Shown here piece by piece: positions 26,538-36,571 of a stretch of DNA of 49,479 nucleotides. The stretch covers positions 1 to 49,479 of the forward strand of contig JARIGQ010000010.1 of the NCBI GenBank assembly GCA_029288775.1. The letters run 5' to 3'. Source of the DNA: Candidatus Nomurabacteria bacterium. GTDB taxonomy: Bacteria > Patescibacteriota > Minisyncoccia > Phycocordibacterales > UBA5272. The position numbers and the translations under genes were made by a program. The notes beneath the pieces were generated by a model. That model was not told where the DNA came from, made no database searches, and saw nothing but the letters and a program-made list of their open reading frames with translations. Each line of letters opens with the position of its first letter. Position 1 is the first letter of the stretch.

Positions 26538-28193
26538 CTACTTTGCGGTGTCTATATGCTGCCAACCGAACTTTTGATCTCCATAAACCTTTTTCCCAGG
26601 ATTAAGACAATGTAGCGGATCAAAAATATCTTTAGTTCTTTCAAAAAGGGAAATAAGCTTCGGGGAATACATCTTGGAGAGATATGGCGTGCGGAGAAGT
26701 CCATCATTGTGTTCAGCTGACATGGAGCCTTTATAGAGAAAGACAAGCTCAAACACCTCGTCCATTAATGCATGGAGTGTGTCCACTATTCCTTCTTTTT
26801 TGAGATCAACAAGAGGAATAATATGGAAATTTGCGTCTCCCATGTGTCCTGCTACCGTATAAATGAGTTCAGGATACTTTTTGAAAATATTCTCAAGTTT
26901 TGGCAAAAACTCTGGAAGGTCTTTAGGGTGAACGATGATATCGTCGATAGTTGGCGCTGTGCGAAATCCCTGCAAACGATTGCGAAGCAAGTTAAAACTT
27001 TCGCGTCTGAATGTCCAATACTTCTTTGATTCTTCCGCCGAATGAGTCACCTTAAGAGGAAGATTGAAACGCTTCATGTCTTCAAAAGCTGCCATTGCTG
27101 CGTGTTCCGCTTCTTCTTCCGAATCAGCTACGAATTCTGCCATAAGAATAATCTTGGGAACTCCGCCGGTAAGCGCCATCCAAAACTCCGGCAAAAACCG
27201 AAACCCAAGCGAAATCATGCTGCCACCCATACGAAGAGCAATATCCTTGAAAAACTTGATGGCAATCTTGAAGGTATTGTCGTCATATGATTCAAGCGTT
27301 TCCGGTTTATGAGTCAAAAAAGCTGGAATAATATCTCCCAAGGAAGCTGTAGAAGGTACGAACATAACCACCATACGAGAATGCTCTTTTGGACGTACGC
27401 CGCTTAGCGTTGCAGAAGCAACTACAGCAAGCGTCCCCTGACTTCCCACTACAAGCTTAGAAAGATCAAGCGTATCTGTTGCTTTATCGTAAGCATTCCA
27501 TAAATAGTATCCTGATGAATTTTTGGACACAGAAGGTTTTGCTGCTTGAATTACATCGTACTCTGTCTTCAAGAGCTCGTACATCTCGCGATGTATGCGG
27601 CCGCTTTCTGTCTGTTCTGTTAATTTCTTTTGCAAGGCTTCACCTGAAAGGGAACGTAATACATCCGACTCTCCATTGGCAAAGACAACATCCAAAGCAC
27701 GAACATATCGCTCGGTTTTTCCATAGGTAAGCGTTTTTTCTCCACCTGAATTATTGGAAACAATTCCTCCTATCGCTGCAAGCTCACGCGAGGCAGGATA
27801 GCTTGGCAAAAGCCATCCTTTTTTTAAGGTCTCTTTTTCGAAATCACGATAAAACACACCCGGCTCGCTTGTGGCTTCCTCTTCGGAAACTTCAAGCACA
27901 TGATTCATGTTGCGAGTAGTATCCGCAACAATGGAAGCGGAAAGCGGTCCTCCTGTCATACACGTGCCCGCCGCGCGCATGGTAAGGGAAAGATCTATAT
28001 TCTGCGCGCGTTTTTCATGTACATATTTTGCAAGTTGCATAAGGTCTTCCTTACTTTTAGGATAAACCACAAGCTCGGGCTTCACATAAAACAGACTAGT
28101 ATCCCGGGCCGCTTTTTCCCGAGCTTCTTCGGAGATGCTTATTTCTCCTGTAAGGCGAGCCTGAAGCTCATGCATGAGTACTGATGAATCCAT
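26538..28193 (-). CDS. FAD-binding oxidoreductase (GlcD/D-lactate dehydrogenase-like)
   Basis: PKSKEDLMQLAKYVHEKR, MRAAGTCMTGGPLS, AAIGGIVSNNSGGEKTLTYGKTERYV, GSQGTLAVV, HMGDANFHIIP. Confidence 0.9.
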   Translation of the reverse strand: MDSSVLMHELQARLTGEISISEEAREKAARDTSLFYVKPELVVYPKSKEDLMQLAKYVHEKRAQNIDLSLTMRAAGTCMTGGPLSASIVADTTRNMNHVLEVSEEEATSEPGVFYRDFEKETLKKGWLLPSYPASRELAAIGGIVSNNSGGEKTLTYGKTERYVRALDVVFANGESDVLRSLSGEALQKKLTEQTESGRIHREMYELLKTEYDVIQAAKPSVSKNSSGYYLWNAYDKATDTLDLSKLVVGSQGTLAVVASATLSGVRPKEHSRMVVMFVPSTASLGDIIPAFLTHKPETLESYDDNTFKIAIKFFKDIALRMGGSMISLGFRFLPEFWMALTGGVPKIILMAEFVADSEEEAEHAAMAAFEDMKRFNLPLKVTHSAEESKKYWTFRRESFNLLRNRLQGFRTAPTIDDIIVHPKDLPEFLPKLENIFKKYPELIYTVAGHMGDANFHIIPLVDLKKEGIVDTLHALMDEVFELVFLYKGSMSAEHNDGLLRTPYLSKMYSPKLISLFERTKDIFDPLHCLNPGKKVYGDQKFGWQHIDTAK

Positions 28194-28269
28194 GAAAAAA
28201 GTATACAACAAAAGCCTCAAAGCAACCTTTACTTATCCCACAGGGAATCGTTCCACCTGACAAAAATAA

Positions 28270-28872
28270 CTATGCTTTAAGTGTCGCAGCTTTTCTTTCT
28301 AGTACATGCGCGTCCTTGATAAACCGCCGATTATTACCTGGAATAGCTTGTGCGTGTGGAGCATCAAAAATAGAAGCTGCAATAGGCCACAAATCTTTCT
28401 CTTCCACTACCCATGTACTTCCAAATTTCCGTAAATTAATGGGCTTAGAATACCCTCGCATGGTTTTAGTTCCATCACTCACTAAAAAGTATTCATTGAA
28501 ATACGACATGGCAAGCTCTCTAATTGATCGATACACGGGATCACGATATCTTAAGACCGCATGGTTTGTTTTAGATATTGCACCCCAATATCCATGTTCC
28601 TTAAAAAGTGCCACCACATGATCATCGTCGCGACGGTCAACCTTAAGACTGAGAATAAGCGGCTTACGACCTTGAAGCATAAGCGCTGTCGCTGCAAGCA
28701 TGGCCCCTTCTAGACAATGAGCTTTTTTCTCGCGCAATACTCGACGAGGAGACATACACGTTTCGCCTCCCTTTTCGAAGTTAAAAGGAAGAGAATCCAA
28801 AAAATCCTGGATAGCAGACGAGGTTTTTAGCGAACGGAGAAACGATTCTTCGTCCTTGTGTAACCCAAACAT
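28270..28872 (-). CDS. Transglutaminase-like cysteine peptidase fold protein (tentative)
   Basis: KAHCLEGAMLAATALMLQGRKPLILSLKVDRRDDDHVVALFKEHGYWGAISKTNH (Cys...His pattern). Confidence 0.5.
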   Translation of the reverse strand: MFGLHKDEESFLRSLKTSSAIQDFLDSLPFNFEKGGETCMSPRRVLREKKAHCLEGAMLAATALMLQGRKPLILSLKVDRRDDDHVVALFKEHGYWGAISKTNHAVLRYRDPVYRSIRELAMSYFNEYFLVSDGTKTMRGYSKPINLRKFGSTWVVEEKDLWPIAASIFDAPHAQAIPGNNRRFIKDAHVLERKAATLKA

Positions 28873-28873
28873 G

Positions 28874-29404
28874 TTAGCGGTTGTCTACTGTAAACGAAAA
28901 GACATATTCATTCTCCTTGATCTGGTGTTTCGATTGTTTTGCTGGAGCTACATCTGTAAAAGTAATACTTCCCGCTTCTGTTGTTGCATTTCCATGAAGA
29001 GAAATGGAGCTTGTAGCAACCCCTGTGGCGCTTTGCAGTTGGATGAGGAGACGCACTGTTCCGGCTTGGATACATTGCACATCTTCTGGACATCTGCTAT
29101 CTTCAAGCACCTTAAGAGGAGTAAGCGTAGTTCCACTAAGGACAATAGACTGACCTAAAGCGGCCTCCCCCTGAAGCATTTCCGGCGAAGAGGTTGCAGT
29201 TGTTTGAGGACATGCAAAGCTACAATCTGCGCCGGTTCTTCCAACCCATGTACCATCTGGACACTGCATAGCGTCTTGAGTGCACGCTGCCGCTGTGTCC
29301 TTTTTATGGTCTGCAAAGCGCATGGCCGCACCCCATACAATGAAGGCAAGCATTCCCACAATTATGAGGCTTGCAACTGATCCTGCAAAAGTCTTTGTAT
29401 TCAT
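28874..29404 (-). CDS. Hypothetical anchored/secreted protein with Cys-rich segment
   Basis: N-terminal TM; CPDGTWVGRTGADCSFACP. Confidence 0.65.
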   Translation of the reverse strand: MNTKTFAGSVASLIIVGMLAFIVWGAAMRFADHKKDTAAACTQDAMQCPDGTWVGRTGADCSFACPQTTATSSPEMLQGEAALGQSIVLSGTTLTPLKVLEDSRCPEDVQCIQAGTVRLLIQLQSATGVATSSISLHGNATTEAGSITFTDVAPAKQSKHQIKENEYVFSFTVDNR

Positions 29405-29428
29405 ATATGAAAAGTATATCAAAAACAC

Positions 29429-29995
29429 CTACATAGCCGAAGCTGCGGCTACGGTGGTAAGTAAAATCATTCCCGTAATGTCTCCCAAAAAAAGAAAAGG
29501 TGCAAATTCTTTATATTCATAGCCACTCAAAGCAAGTACTGCAAGTAAAATATCGTTAGGAATAGGAGCAAATGCCGAATAGAGATACACGAAGAAAAAA
29601 ACTAACCAACTGGGCGTTTTATATACCCACCGCCACATATGTTTGAACAATCGATTAAACCTTCCGTTGCTATCAATAACAAATGAACGCATGCGAAAAG
29701 CTACAGCATAAAATAATGAATCACTTATAAAGATACCGAGTCCTGCTACGGTGCCTAATATATAGGGATTAACTCCACCGCGTGCAAGTACAATAAGTGC
29801 GGCATACAAAGAAATCCCCGTAAGAGATGAAAAGCCTCCTATTACAGCGAGCACAAAAGCCGCTACGTACATGTTAGTAATGCCAAAATCAGAAATCAGC
29901 CGGTTGATTGGATAGTAATGAAAAAAAAGCGCCCACCCTGCCAAAAAGGAAAGGATTACGAATATCGAACCATACAATCGTGTGTGTGAGGTCAT
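29429..29995 (-). CDS. VTT/DedA-like membrane protein
   Basis: LIVLARGGVNPYILGTVAGLGIFISDSLFYAVAFRMR; multiple TM. Confidence 0.65.
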   Translation of the reverse strand: MTSHTRLYGSIFVILSFLAGWALFFHYYPINRLISDFGITNMYVAAFVLAVIGGFSSLTGISLYAALIVLARGGVNPYILGTVAGLGIFISDSLFYAVAFRMRSFVIDSNGRFNRLFKHMWRWVYKTPSWLVFFFVYLYSAFAPIPNDILLAVLALSGYEYKEFAPFLFLGDITGMILLTTVAAASAM

Positions 29996-30272
29996 CTTCT
30001 AGTAGTAACGACGCACTCACAACCATGCTACTTACATACTAAAATCACTATTTTCTAAGGACAAACCACCCAAGCTCTTGTTTTTTGTAATAGTTGGCTA
30101 ACAATAACGTCTCAAAAGTAAAGCCAGGCATACTAAGACAACGCAGCTTCGGGAGCACAACGGCACAGCAAGACATCTTGAGCATCATGCTCAAAATAGC
30201 TAAGCTTCGGGTTTATCTATACACCTTTATTAATCTTATTACGTTTACTTAAGTTAGAACAAACAATTATAT

Positions 30273-31298
30273 ATGACACCATTTACACGAAAGAAGATTG
30301 CAGCATTAGCTGGGGTATTCGGCATTGCTCTTGCTGGCACACCAGCTCTTTTTGCAGCAACAATGACAGTTGTTAATTCAACATCTGCTGATGTTGCAAA
30401 TAACCTCACCGTATCTGCTACATCAGGTGGCAACACCTCAACTGGCGCACACGGAGGACACGCAGGATTCGGTGGATACACAACAACTTCAGGCCATGCA
30501 GGATCATCAAACACTGCTGGTAACGGCGGCAATGGAGGAAACGGCGGCAATGGAGGAAACATCTTCACAGGAGATTCAATTGGTACTGTGAATGTTGAAA
30601 ATGACATCAATACTACCGACACCTCTATTGAAGACATGAGCTCAAGCGCTGATCGCTACAACTTGTCTATGACAACAAGCTCAGAGGTAGGGTCTTCCTC
30701 ATCTGATTGGATGAAGGCAACTCAGTATTCTCGCGACGGATCTTCCTATCACTCAGGACATGATACTGCATACAACACAAGCGCAACAGGATCTGACTCA
30801 AGCAAAGGGAGTGACTCTGCAACATCAGGAGGAAACGCAAACTCAAATTACAACAAAGCTTCATCTTGGGACAACCAGGAGCACGATACAAACAGCACTT
30901 GGGATGACACTCAAATGGACAAAGAAGACAACTCTTCACTTGAAGCAGCTACTACAGCTGAAAATCACAACAATCAATATATGACGATGACTCGTACCTA
31001 TGTTGATAGCAATGACAGTTATGTCGTGACTAATGGCAACACTGCTCGACTCAACAACACTGGTGGAGTAACTACGCTTTCAGGTGGCAACACCTCAACT
31101 GGGGATGAAGGTGGATTCGGTGCTGACGGAGGAAACACAGTAACTTCAGGTCAGGGCGGTTCATCAAATACTGCTGGTAACGGCGGCATGGGTGGCAACG
31201 GAGGTAATGGAGGCATGATCTCAACAGGAGTATCAGACTCACTTGCAAACGTAGTAACCACAATCGGACGCACGGTTACTCGCATGGTTCGCCACTAA
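30273..31298 (+). CDS. Secreted Gly/Ser/Thr/Asn-rich surface protein with two Gly-rich repeats
   Basis: Signal peptide; LSGGNTSTGDEGGFGADGGNTVTSGQGGSSNTAGNGGMGGNGGNGG appears in two versions. Confidence 0.8.
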   Translation: MTPFTRKKIAALAGVFGIALAGTPALFAATMTVVNSTSADVANNLTVSATSGGNTSTGAHGGHAGFGGYTTTSGHAGSSNTAGNGGNGGNGGNGGNIFTGDSIGTVNVENDINTTDTSIEDMSSSADRYNLSMTTSSEVGSSSSDWMKATQYSRDGSSYHSGHDTAYNTSATGSDSSKGSDSATSGGNANSNYNKASSWDNQEHDTNSTWDDTQMDKEDNSSLEAATTAENHNNQYMTMTRTYVDSNDSYVVTNGNTARLNNTGGVTTLSGGNTSTGDEGGFGADGGNTVTSGQGGSSNTAGNGGMGGNGGNGGMISTGVSDSLANVVTTIGRTVTRMVRH

Positions 31299-31305
31299 TT
31301 ATTAA

Positions 31306-31366
31306 GGAAACAGGATTATCCTGTTTTCCGATAGCCTCGCCAAGGAATTCCTTGCGGGTCTATCGG
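31306..31366 (+). terminator. Intercistronic tandem hairpins (attenuator or processing site) between surface-protein genes
   Basis: AAACAGGATTATCCTGTTTT followed by CCGATAG...CAAGGAATTCCTTG...CTATCGG. Confidence 0.6.
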
Positions 31367-31393
31367 AGCACGGAATGTCTCCCTACCTAGACC

Positions 31394-34060
31394 ATGAAAT
31401 ATATGACACGCACGACCATACAGCTCTGTTCAAAACTCCTTATTGGTGTCTTTATTATTTCTCACCTCCTTCCATTTTTTAGTCCTTATGCATGGGCTGA
31501 CACCATGGACACCTCCACCTCCACCTCGTCCCTTTCAAGCGATTCCTCCGCTCTCGTGCTTGATGCCACTCCAAGCGCCTCAGAGGACAGCTCTTCAACC
31601 GAACCTTTTCTTTCTCCACAAAGAGAAGGAGTTTCCGACGGTGCTTCTTCCACTCCCTTATTAGAAACTGCAAGTACTACTGCTTCAACAACTAATACAA
31701 CTCCTGTAGAGACATCCTTTTCAAGCAGTACTCCTACATCATCAACATCTGACGTAGCAACTACAACCAGTGTTTTACCTGTCGATGCAAGTTCATCAAA
31801 TGCAACTTCGAGTGACTTTGGAACAGTCTCATCTACAAGCTCAACCACACCAGGAAGCACTACCATTATTACAAGTACCTCCACAGAAAATGAAGACGGT
31901 GCTTCATCCACTGCAGCTGAAGCGTCAAGCACAGAAGACTCCACGCTTCCGGAAGGAACGACAACAATTGCAACCGGTAATGCTGCCGCGCTTGCAAATC
32001 TTCTTACTATCGTTAATACAAGTTTGGTAAATTCAACAGGCTCAATCGTATTACAAAATCTCACCAACGGAACTTCCGGTGATATAGACGTGCGCCCTGC
32101 TTCAAGCACGGCTTCTTCATCCTGTACCCTTCTTGCCTGCAATGACATCCAAGGTATTACTCTCCAATCAAACGCTACGGGAACCATAGACAACACAGTA
32201 ACGCTTACTGCAGACACGGGTAATAACGCTATCGCTACCGCACAAAATGCAATCATCGATACCGGTTCAGCATTTACCGGACTTAATTTAATCAATATAG
32301 CCAATACAAGCCTCGTCGATTCCACCTATCTTCTCCTTGGACTAAACGCATTCAATGATGTAAACGGTGACATTGTATTCCCAAGTCTTTCTAATTTCTT
32401 CAATATCCCTTCTGGAATTTCATCATCAGGATCAATTAACCTCAATAATGACGCCTCTGTTTCCAATACGTTATCAATACAAACGGATGCAGGAAATAAT
32501 GAGGCAACCGATACGCAAAGCGGAATTATTTCTACAGGAAATGCTCTTTCGGTCACCAATGTAATCAATGCAATAAATGGCACCTATATTGGCGGAAATT
32601 CAGTAAAAATTTTGCTGAAAGTAACTGGTTCATGGCTAGGAGAAGTGTTTGGAGCGCCAGATGGAATTGGATTCAATGATACTGCAAATGGCAAACTTCT
32701 TGATCTTTCCACACCAGGAACCCTCGCTTCTTCTGTACAAGATGCAACAGCAAACATTCTAAGTACCTCAACCGCACTCATCAACAATCAAGTAAATATG
32801 CTTGCCGAAACCGGTAATAATAAAACTAAAGACACAGCGAATGCGGTCATCACCACAGGAGACGCAATGGCTGCAGCCAACATCATTAATATCGCCAACA
32901 CTAATGTCATCGGTCGCAACTGGATACTTGCTATCATCAATATCTTCGGCAACTTCCATGGCAATATCGCGTTCGGTCGACCAGATCTTTGGATTGGCGC
33001 TCAAGTAAAAGGTAATCCGCCTGTACAGAATGGAACAGATCTTACCTATACCTTAACCGTGGCAAATCGCGGAGATAGTTCAGCAACCAATGTTACCCTA
33101 GTATCTGATTATGATGAAGACCATTTGGACATCCTCGATAGCACACTCCCCTATTCTGACGCAGATGGGAAAGTAACCTTCACACTCGGCAACCTGGCAC
33201 CGGGGGCTTCACAGGAAATCGTATTTCACGCCCGTATTAAAAATGCCTCAGAAGGACTAGTCATTGGTAATATTTCTACCGTAACCGAGCGAGAAAATGA
33301 TAATAATAATACTGATAATAGCGACTCCGTAAGCATTCAAACGTACGTTGAACCAACTCTTCCGGGAGCCATAGGAGGATCTTCAGGGTCCGCTAATCAA
33401 AATGATACCTTACCTGGAGCAATTTCCTCAACTCCTATAACTCTCCAGGTAGAACGCACGACCGCATCCTCCTCTCTTGTGGGAAGCGGTACCAAAGGTG
33501 AACAAACAATCATCATACGTAATCTCACCGCACAATCTCTTCCCGATACAACCTTTGAAGATATTCTGATAGATCCCCAAAATCATGAAGTACAACGTCA
33601 ATCCTACGATCTCGGAACCATTAAACCGTTTGAAGAAATAACCATCAGTTATGACATTATTTTTGGCGACGCCGCAAAGGAAGGTACCTATCTTTTGTCT
33701 AGTGAGATTCACTATGCACCAAATCAGCAACAAACTTTTACCTCTAACGGCTATCTTACCTACATCAAGGGGAAAAATACTGCTCCGCAGATAATAGGAA
33801 TAGCGACGAGCACCATTCCTGCAGTAATTAAACACAATTCCCCTAAACCCCCCGTAAGTGTTGCAGCACCCGCACAGCATGGATCCGTCCTGGGAGCATT
33901 TGCAGAATCATTTTCGCCAGAAATCGCCTATGCTCAAGAAGCAGGAGGGAATCTTCACACCATTGATTGGAATTATTGGATTGCTTACCTTATCATCGTT
34001 CTTCTCATTGCTGCAGCTCTTCTCTATCGAAGATATCTGGCGCTGCGAAAAAATGCTTAA
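31394..34060 (+). CDS. Large surface protein: signal peptide, Ser/Thr-rich stalk, ~60-aa repeats, DUF11-like domain, C-terminal TM anchor
   Basis: GTDLTYTLTVANRGDSSATNVTLVSDYDEDHLDI (DUF11-like); repeats TGNN.A.DT..AII.TG.A....N.INIANT; C-terminal IAYLIIVLLIAAALLYRRYLALRK. Confidence 0.8.
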   Translation: MKYMTRTTIQLCSKLLIGVFIISHLLPFFSPYAWADTMDTSTSTSSLSSDSSALVLDATPSASEDSSSTEPFLSPQREGVSDGASSTPLLETASTTASTTNTTPVETSFSSSTPTSSTSDVATTTSVLPVDASSSNATSSDFGTVSSTSSTTPGSTTIITSTSTENEDGASSTAAEASSTEDSTLPEGTTTIATGNAAALANLLTIVNTSLVNSTGSIVLQNLTNGTSGDIDVRPASSTASSSCTLLACNDIQGITLQSNATGTIDNTVTLTADTGNNAIATAQNAIIDTGSAFTGLNLINIANTSLVDSTYLLLGLNAFNDVNGDIVFPSLSNFFNIPSGISSSGSINLNNDASVSNTLSIQTDAGNNEATDTQSGIISTGNALSVTNVINAINGTYIGGNSVKILLKVTGSWLGEVFGAPDGIGFNDTANGKLLDLSTPGTLASSVQDATANILSTSTALINNQVNMLAETGNNKTKDTANAVITTGDAMAAANIINIANTNVIGRNWILAIINIFGNFHGNIAFGRPDLWIGAQVKGNPPVQNGTDLTYTLTVANRGDSSATNVTLVSDYDEDHLDILDSTLPYSDADGKVTFTLGNLAPGASQEIVFHARIKNASEGLVIGNISTVTERENDNNNTDNSDSVSIQTYVEPTLPGAIGGSSGSANQNDTLPGAISSTPITLQVERTTASSSLVGSGTKGEQTIIIRNLTAQSLPDTTFEDILIDPQNHEVQRQSYDLGTIKPFEEITISYDIIFGDAAKEGTYLLSSEIHYAPNQQQTFTSNGYLTYIKGKNTAPQIIGIATSTIPAVIKHNSPKPPVSVAAPAQHGSVLGAFAESFSPEIAYAQEAGGNLHTIDWNYWIAYLIIVLLIAAALLYRRYLALRKNA

Positions 34061-34560
34061 GATTGACGCTCCTGAGCATCCAATTTGCGATTCTCAGCAC
34101 TCCATCCAATCAGATTCACGAGAATCTGAATCGTGGTCGCCACTCCGGAAATAGCCAAAATAAGAATGGGTAGCCAAAAGAGTTCTGTTCTCTCAAAATA
34201 GGCATACGTTACAAAAAGCCCAGCCCAAATAGAAAAACACCAGGGACAAATAAGAAGTTCGTACGCAACCCGTAACGGACCATGCGTGCGTTCAACTTTT
34301 TGGAAATACGTTACTCCTTCTTGGGTATACTCTTCTTCGGTATGTTGAAAAATATCTCGAATAAAATGAGTAATTTTGTCATAGACAAACAATCGAGTGA
34401 GACGGAATGTAGCCAAGATAATCAGCCCCAGATCAAACAGTGGAATAGAGGTCGGGAGCGAGCCATTAGTGGTATACAGCGACCACAACATCCCCACGGC
34501 CACCATAAGGAAAAAGATCGAATAGATAATATACCAAGCGCTGTCATGATTTGATTTCAT
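34057..34560 (-). CDS. DUF1360 family membrane protein
   Basis: LATFRLTRLFVYDKITHFIRDIF, LLICPWCFSIWAGLFVTYAYF. Confidence 0.8.
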   Translation of the reverse strand: MKSNHDSAWYIIYSIFFLMVAVGMLWSLYTTNGSLPTSIPLFDLGLIILATFRLTRLFVYDKITHFIRDIFQHTEEEYTQEGVTYFQKVERTHGPLRVAYELLICPWCFSIWAGLFVTYAYFERTELFWLPILILAISGVATTIQILVNLIGWSAENRKLDAQERQS

Positions 34561-34589
34561 TCTCTGATTATAGCGAAAGCAGAAAGGAA

Positions 34590-34618
34590 AAACACCCCTC
34601 CGAAGAGGGGTATTTTTA
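34590..34618. terminator. Rho-independent terminator
   Basis: AAACACCCCTCCGAAGAGGGGTATTTTTAAA. Confidence 0.75.
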
Positions 34619-35635
34619 AATTAAGGAAGCCTTCACTTCCCTCATTTTCTTATAGCGTTCAGCTCGATCCGCTTCATTGTTTACTCGTTCATACATCTCT
34701 TCAGCGGGTTTGCCGGCGTCCTGCACTGGATTTGTCGAGAAAACCCCATACCGAAAAGTGACGCTGAACAACTTGCCAGAACTTAAACGAAAGGGATGTG
34801 CTTCAACAGCTTCTTTAAGTCTTTCAGCCACCTCCTTTACTTCGAACTTGCTGGAGTTAGCAAACATGATGGTGAACTTATCTCCCGCATCACGAAAGAC
34901 CATGTCTTCTGGTCGCACGCCCAGGCATAAAACTTCAGCGACCTCTTTTAGTAGACGATTACCATCCAAGTGGGTTTCTTCGTTAGCCGCACCAAACCCT
35001 TTCAGATCCAACGAAATAGAAGAAATATACCCACCGTTTTTGGCAATGTCATTCCAGTGGTACTGAAACCATGCCCAAGCCCCCCTATCGTTATACACAT
35101 AGATGTCACGGTCTGGTTGACTCGTCCTCGGATCGAGAAGCGTAAGGAGCTCCTTCTGCATATGCCTTTCGGCAGAGCTACAGATAGTTGCCTTCAATTC
35201 CTCTCGAAACAAATCGCGAGTCTTGAGGTTCGCAAAACACCAGTCTGCTCCAGCGGTTCTTGCACGAGCGAAAATCTCATCGTTCCAATTAGTGTGTACA
35301 AGAATGGAAGCAATGGGGAACACTCGTTTAGAAGCATGCTCAATGAGCTGAATTCCGCTATACAATCCGTGTGTGTACTCTGCCAGCAAGATAACCTTGC
35401 GGAGAAAAAGGACACCATTGATCAAGGCAAGTGCATAGAACGGGTCATCCGTCACACACAGCTCATAATTAGGGAGCGTAGAAGCAAACTTTTCCATTTG
35501 CAACATAAGCTCGCCTCTGGCACAAATCACGATTGCCGTTTTCTGTTTTCTCTCCCGAGGTATAAACGGTTCCTGCTGCCGTTTCTTCAATGTACTAGAA
35601 ACCATGTGATAACTCCCGAAATGCTGCGGTCTCAA
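34616..35635 (-). CDS. Receiver-like plus degenerate GGDEF domain protein
   Basis: RDAGDKFTIMFANSSKFEVKEVAERLKEAVE occupies the GGDEF loop position (AGDKF); N-terminal region receiver-like. Confidence 0.65.
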   Translation of the reverse strand: MRPQHFGSYHMVSSTLKKRQQEPFIPRERKQKTAIVICARGELMLQMEKFASTLPNYELCVTDDPFYALALINGVLFLRKVILLAEYTHGLYSGIQLIEHASKRVFPIASILVHTNWNDEIFARARTAGADWCFANLKTRDLFREELKATICSSAERHMQKELLTLLDPRTSQPDRDIYVYNDRGAWAWFQYHWNDIAKNGGYISSISLDLKGFGAANEETHLDGNRLLKEVAEVLCLGVRPEDMVFRDAGDKFTIMFANSSKFEVKEVAERLKEAVEAHPFRLSSGKLFSVTFRYGVFSTNPVQDAGKPAEEMYERVNNEADRAERYKKMREVKASLI

Positions 35636-35704
35636 TGAGCCGCACAGTGTTATCCGTCTGCCGCAATTATTGCAATGACTCCTTTAAAAATCAATATTGA
35701 CAAT

Positions 35705-36499
35705 TTACACCCGAAGTATTGGATTACGAATGAAATACAAGCACCATTCTTCGTACTCTCGAGCTCCAAGCGCATGGGTAAAATAAAACCCTTGCATGAC
35801 ATTACACTCAAGCGCTTGCAATAGCTCTATCTGTTCTTCAGTTTCCACACCTTCGGCAATTACCACAAGATCAAGTGCCTTGCCTAATTTAATCACCGAA
35901 TCAAGCAATGTTTTATCACGATCACTAGCGAGCGCCTGATGAGTAAATTGTCGGTCAATCTTGATACCATCGACAGGAAAGAATCGCAAATGATTTAAAG
36001 AAGAAAAACCCGCACCGAAGTCATCCAGAAGTACGCGCATTCCAAATGCTTTAAGCTGAGAAAGGACGTTTTTTGTAGTTTCGGGATGAGTCATTGCAAG
36101 ACTTTCCGTGATCTCAATATCTATATCTTCCGGCTCCACCCCCTCTTCCATAAGCGTACGGAATAACTTTTGAGGGAGTTTTGGGTCACCAAGCTGGGCC
36201 ATAGAAACATTTACAGAAATTTTATAGAAGGAATATCCTTTGTCTTTCCATAGTTTGCACTGGCGACATGCCTCTCGAAAAACAAAATCTCCAATATCCC
36301 CAATAATGCCACATTCTTCTGCAATACGAATAAAACTTTTAGGGTGAAGAAATCCCAACCTCGGATGATTCCATCGAATAAGCGCCTCTCCTGAAACGAT
36401 TCTATCCTGCTTTTTATCCAAAATAGGCTGATAGTACAACTCAAATTGTTTGTGCTGTAAACCCTCCAGAATATCCGCCTTAGTAAATTGGTCCTGCAT
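35705..36499 (-). CDS. EAL-domain c-di-GMP phosphodiesterase
   Basis: GEALIRWNHP, SVNVSMAQL, DIEITESLAM, LLDDFGAGFSSLNHLRFFPVDGIKIDRQF, VIAEGVETEEQ. Confidence 0.93.
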   Translation of the reverse strand: MQDQFTKADILEGLQHKQFELYYQPILDKKQDRIVSGEALIRWNHPRLGFLHPKSFIRIAEECGIIGDIGDFVFREACRQCKLWKDKGYSFYKISVNVSMAQLGDPKLPQKLFRTLMEEGVEPEDIDIEITESLAMTHPETTKNVLSQLKAFGMRVLLDDFGAGFSSLNHLRFFPVDGIKIDRQFTHQALASDRDKTLLDSVIKLGKALDLVVIAEGVETEEQIELLQALECNVMQGFYFTHALGAREYEEWCLYFIRNPILRV

Positions 36500-36571
36500 A
36501 CATCTTAAACAGTAAAGCTATAACTCATGGGAGGCAGTGTATGCTTTGGAGACGTGCAAAAAGTAATTTTC

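Noticed and set aside
30300-30330. AGCTGGGG octamer in the surface protein gene as a further boundary site
   Set aside because: Isolated octamer match inside a coding sequence, without the remaining ~20 bp of the repeat.
31486-32325. 279-aa minus-strand ORF
   Set aside because: Antisense of the Ser/Thr-rich stalk of the surface protein; a compositional artefact of repetitive codons.
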